Below are positions 14,592-15,178 of a DNA stretch of 15,178 bases, in pieces. Under the pieces are notes generated by a model. That model searched no databases, was not told the DNA's origin, and saw only the letters and a list, made by a program, of their open reading frames with translations. Position 1 is the stretch's first letter. Every line of letters starts with the position of its first letter. Origin of the DNA: a bacterium UBP3_UBA6266 (lineage in GTDB: Bacteria > Auribacterota > UBA6266). The stretch lies in assembly GCA_002440765.1 (NCBI GenBank), contig DJVC01000102.1:1-15178 (forward strand), written 5' to 3'. Both the position numbers and the translations under genes were made by a program.

Positions 14592-15178
14592 ATGAAAAAG
14601 AATGTTTTAATTGTGGGAGCGGGCGGAGTGGCGCATGTGGCTGCCCATAAATGCGCTATGAATAACGATGTTCTCGGCGATATCTGTATTGCTTCAAGGA
14701 CAAAAGAAAAATGCGATAAGATAATCGAGAGCGTGAATAAGAAAAATCATCTCAAAGACAAATCAAAAAAACTGTATTCGCGCCGGATAAACGCCCTTGA
14801 TATTCCCGCGACGGTAAAACTGATAAAGGATACCGGCTCTGAGATTGTAATCAACCTCGCGCAGGCTTATGTGAATATGTCTCTGCTCGAGGCCTGTATT
14901 CAGGCGGGAGTCGCCTATATGGATACGGCGATACATGAGGAACCCAATAAAGTCTGCGAGGACCCGCCATGGTACGCTAACTATGAATGGAAACGGAAAG
15001 ATAAATGCAGGGCGAATAATATCACCGCTATACTCGGGGCCGGATTCGACCCGGGAGTGGTCAACGCTTACTGCGCGCTCGCTGTGAAACATTACTTCGA
15101 TAAGATTGACACTATCGACATAATGGATGTCAACGCCGGCAGTCACGGAAAATATTTCGCGACAAACTTTGATCCTGA
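14592..15178 (+). CDS. Carboxynorspermidine synthase/dehydrogenase (saccharopine dehydrogenase family), 3'-truncated
   Basis: The first 195 codons of a saccharopine-dehydrogenase-family enzyme; the frame is still open at the window end, where two bases of codon 196 remain. It should catalyse NADPH-dependent condensation of aspartate semialdehyde with putrescine (or diaminopropane) to carboxyspermidine (or carboxynorspermidine), the substrate of NspC. Visible features are the Rossmann nucleotide loop VLIVGAGGVAHVAAHKC (5-21), IASRTKEKC (33-41), INLAQAYVN (87-95), YMDTAIHEEP (109-118) and GAGFDPGVVN (149-158), all typical of the CANSDH branch. ATG 14592 is supported by AAAGGAG at 14576-14582, nine bases upstream. 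It lies 63 bases after nspC and is probably co-transcribed with it. Roughly half of a usual-length (about 400 residue) protein is present, so the substrate-binding C-terminal part cannot be checked. Confidence 0.9.
   Translation, partial: MKKNVLIVGAGGVAHVAAHKCAMNNDVLGDICIASRTKEKCDKIIESVNKKNHLKDKSKKLYSRRINALDIPATVKLIKDTGSEIVINLAQAYVNMSLLEACIQAGVAYMDTAIHEEPNKVCEDPPWYANYEWKRKDKCRANNITAILGAGFDPGVVNAYCALAVKHYFDKIDTIDIMDVNAGSHGKYFATNFDP

Noticed and set aside
1..15178. Mobile elements, CRISPR arrays, tRNA or rRNA genes
   Set aside because: No transposase or integrase-like protein, no regularly spaced repeats, and no structured RNA gene could be found on either strand by reading.

Overview
The window is tightly packed and every supported gene lies on the + strand. 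The TolC/adaptor pair implies an outer membrane, and the base composition looks balanced by eye. Radical-SAM chemistry together with the carboxyspermidine polyamine route would fit an anaerobic or microaerophilic Gram-negative-type bacterium, possibly from an uncultured lineage such as Omnitrophota. That placement is a low-confidence impression, because there is no rRNA or marker gene here. No phage, IS element, CRISPR array, tRNA or rRNA was seen.

Region 1 (1-3480) is an arsenic-resistance-type operon. It holds the 3' part of an ArsP-like (DUF318/COG0701) permease, a small CPKC thioredoxin-fold protein, a thioredoxin-like lipoprotein (CIPC), a CcdA-type transmembrane electron carrier and an ACR3 arsenite exporter. 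Gene junctions are tight or overlapping. The regulator (ArsR) and reductase (ArsC) that often accompany such genes are not in the window and may lie upstream of base 1. The likely logic is that the CcdA/thioredoxin relay moves reducing power across the membrane while the two permeases export arsenic species.

Region 2 (3481-7288) starts after a hairpin-rich gap and carries a CaCA-type Na+/Ca2+ exchanger, a MarC-family membrane protein, an ArsB/YbiR-like ion-transporter-superfamily permease and a proline-iminopeptidase-like alpha/beta hydrolase. The first three encode integral membrane proteins, and the last two junctions are nearly contiguous.

Region 3 (7289-11642) begins with a 159-base gap containing operator-like dyads. 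It continues with a complete tripartite efflux operon: a TolC-family outer membrane factor, a MacA-like adaptor with an unusually short hairpin, and a MacB-like ABC/FtsX exporter that starts at TTG. The first two genes overlap and the third starts immediately after the second.

Region 4 (11643-13289) is a B12-binding-domain radical SAM enzyme of unknown substrate, with a hydrophobic and basic C-terminal extension.

Region 5 (13290-15178) has an AT-rich promoter-like gap, then carboxy(nor)spermidine decarboxylase (nspC) and the first 195 codons of carboxy(nor)spermidine synthase/dehydrogenase, which runs off the window end. Together these convert putrescine or diaminopropane plus aspartate semialdehyde to spermidine or norspermidine.

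I do not see a clearly undescribed system. The points most worth following are the redox-plus-permease arsenic module, the short-hairpin adaptor paired with TolC, and the orphan radical SAM enzyme next to the exporter.
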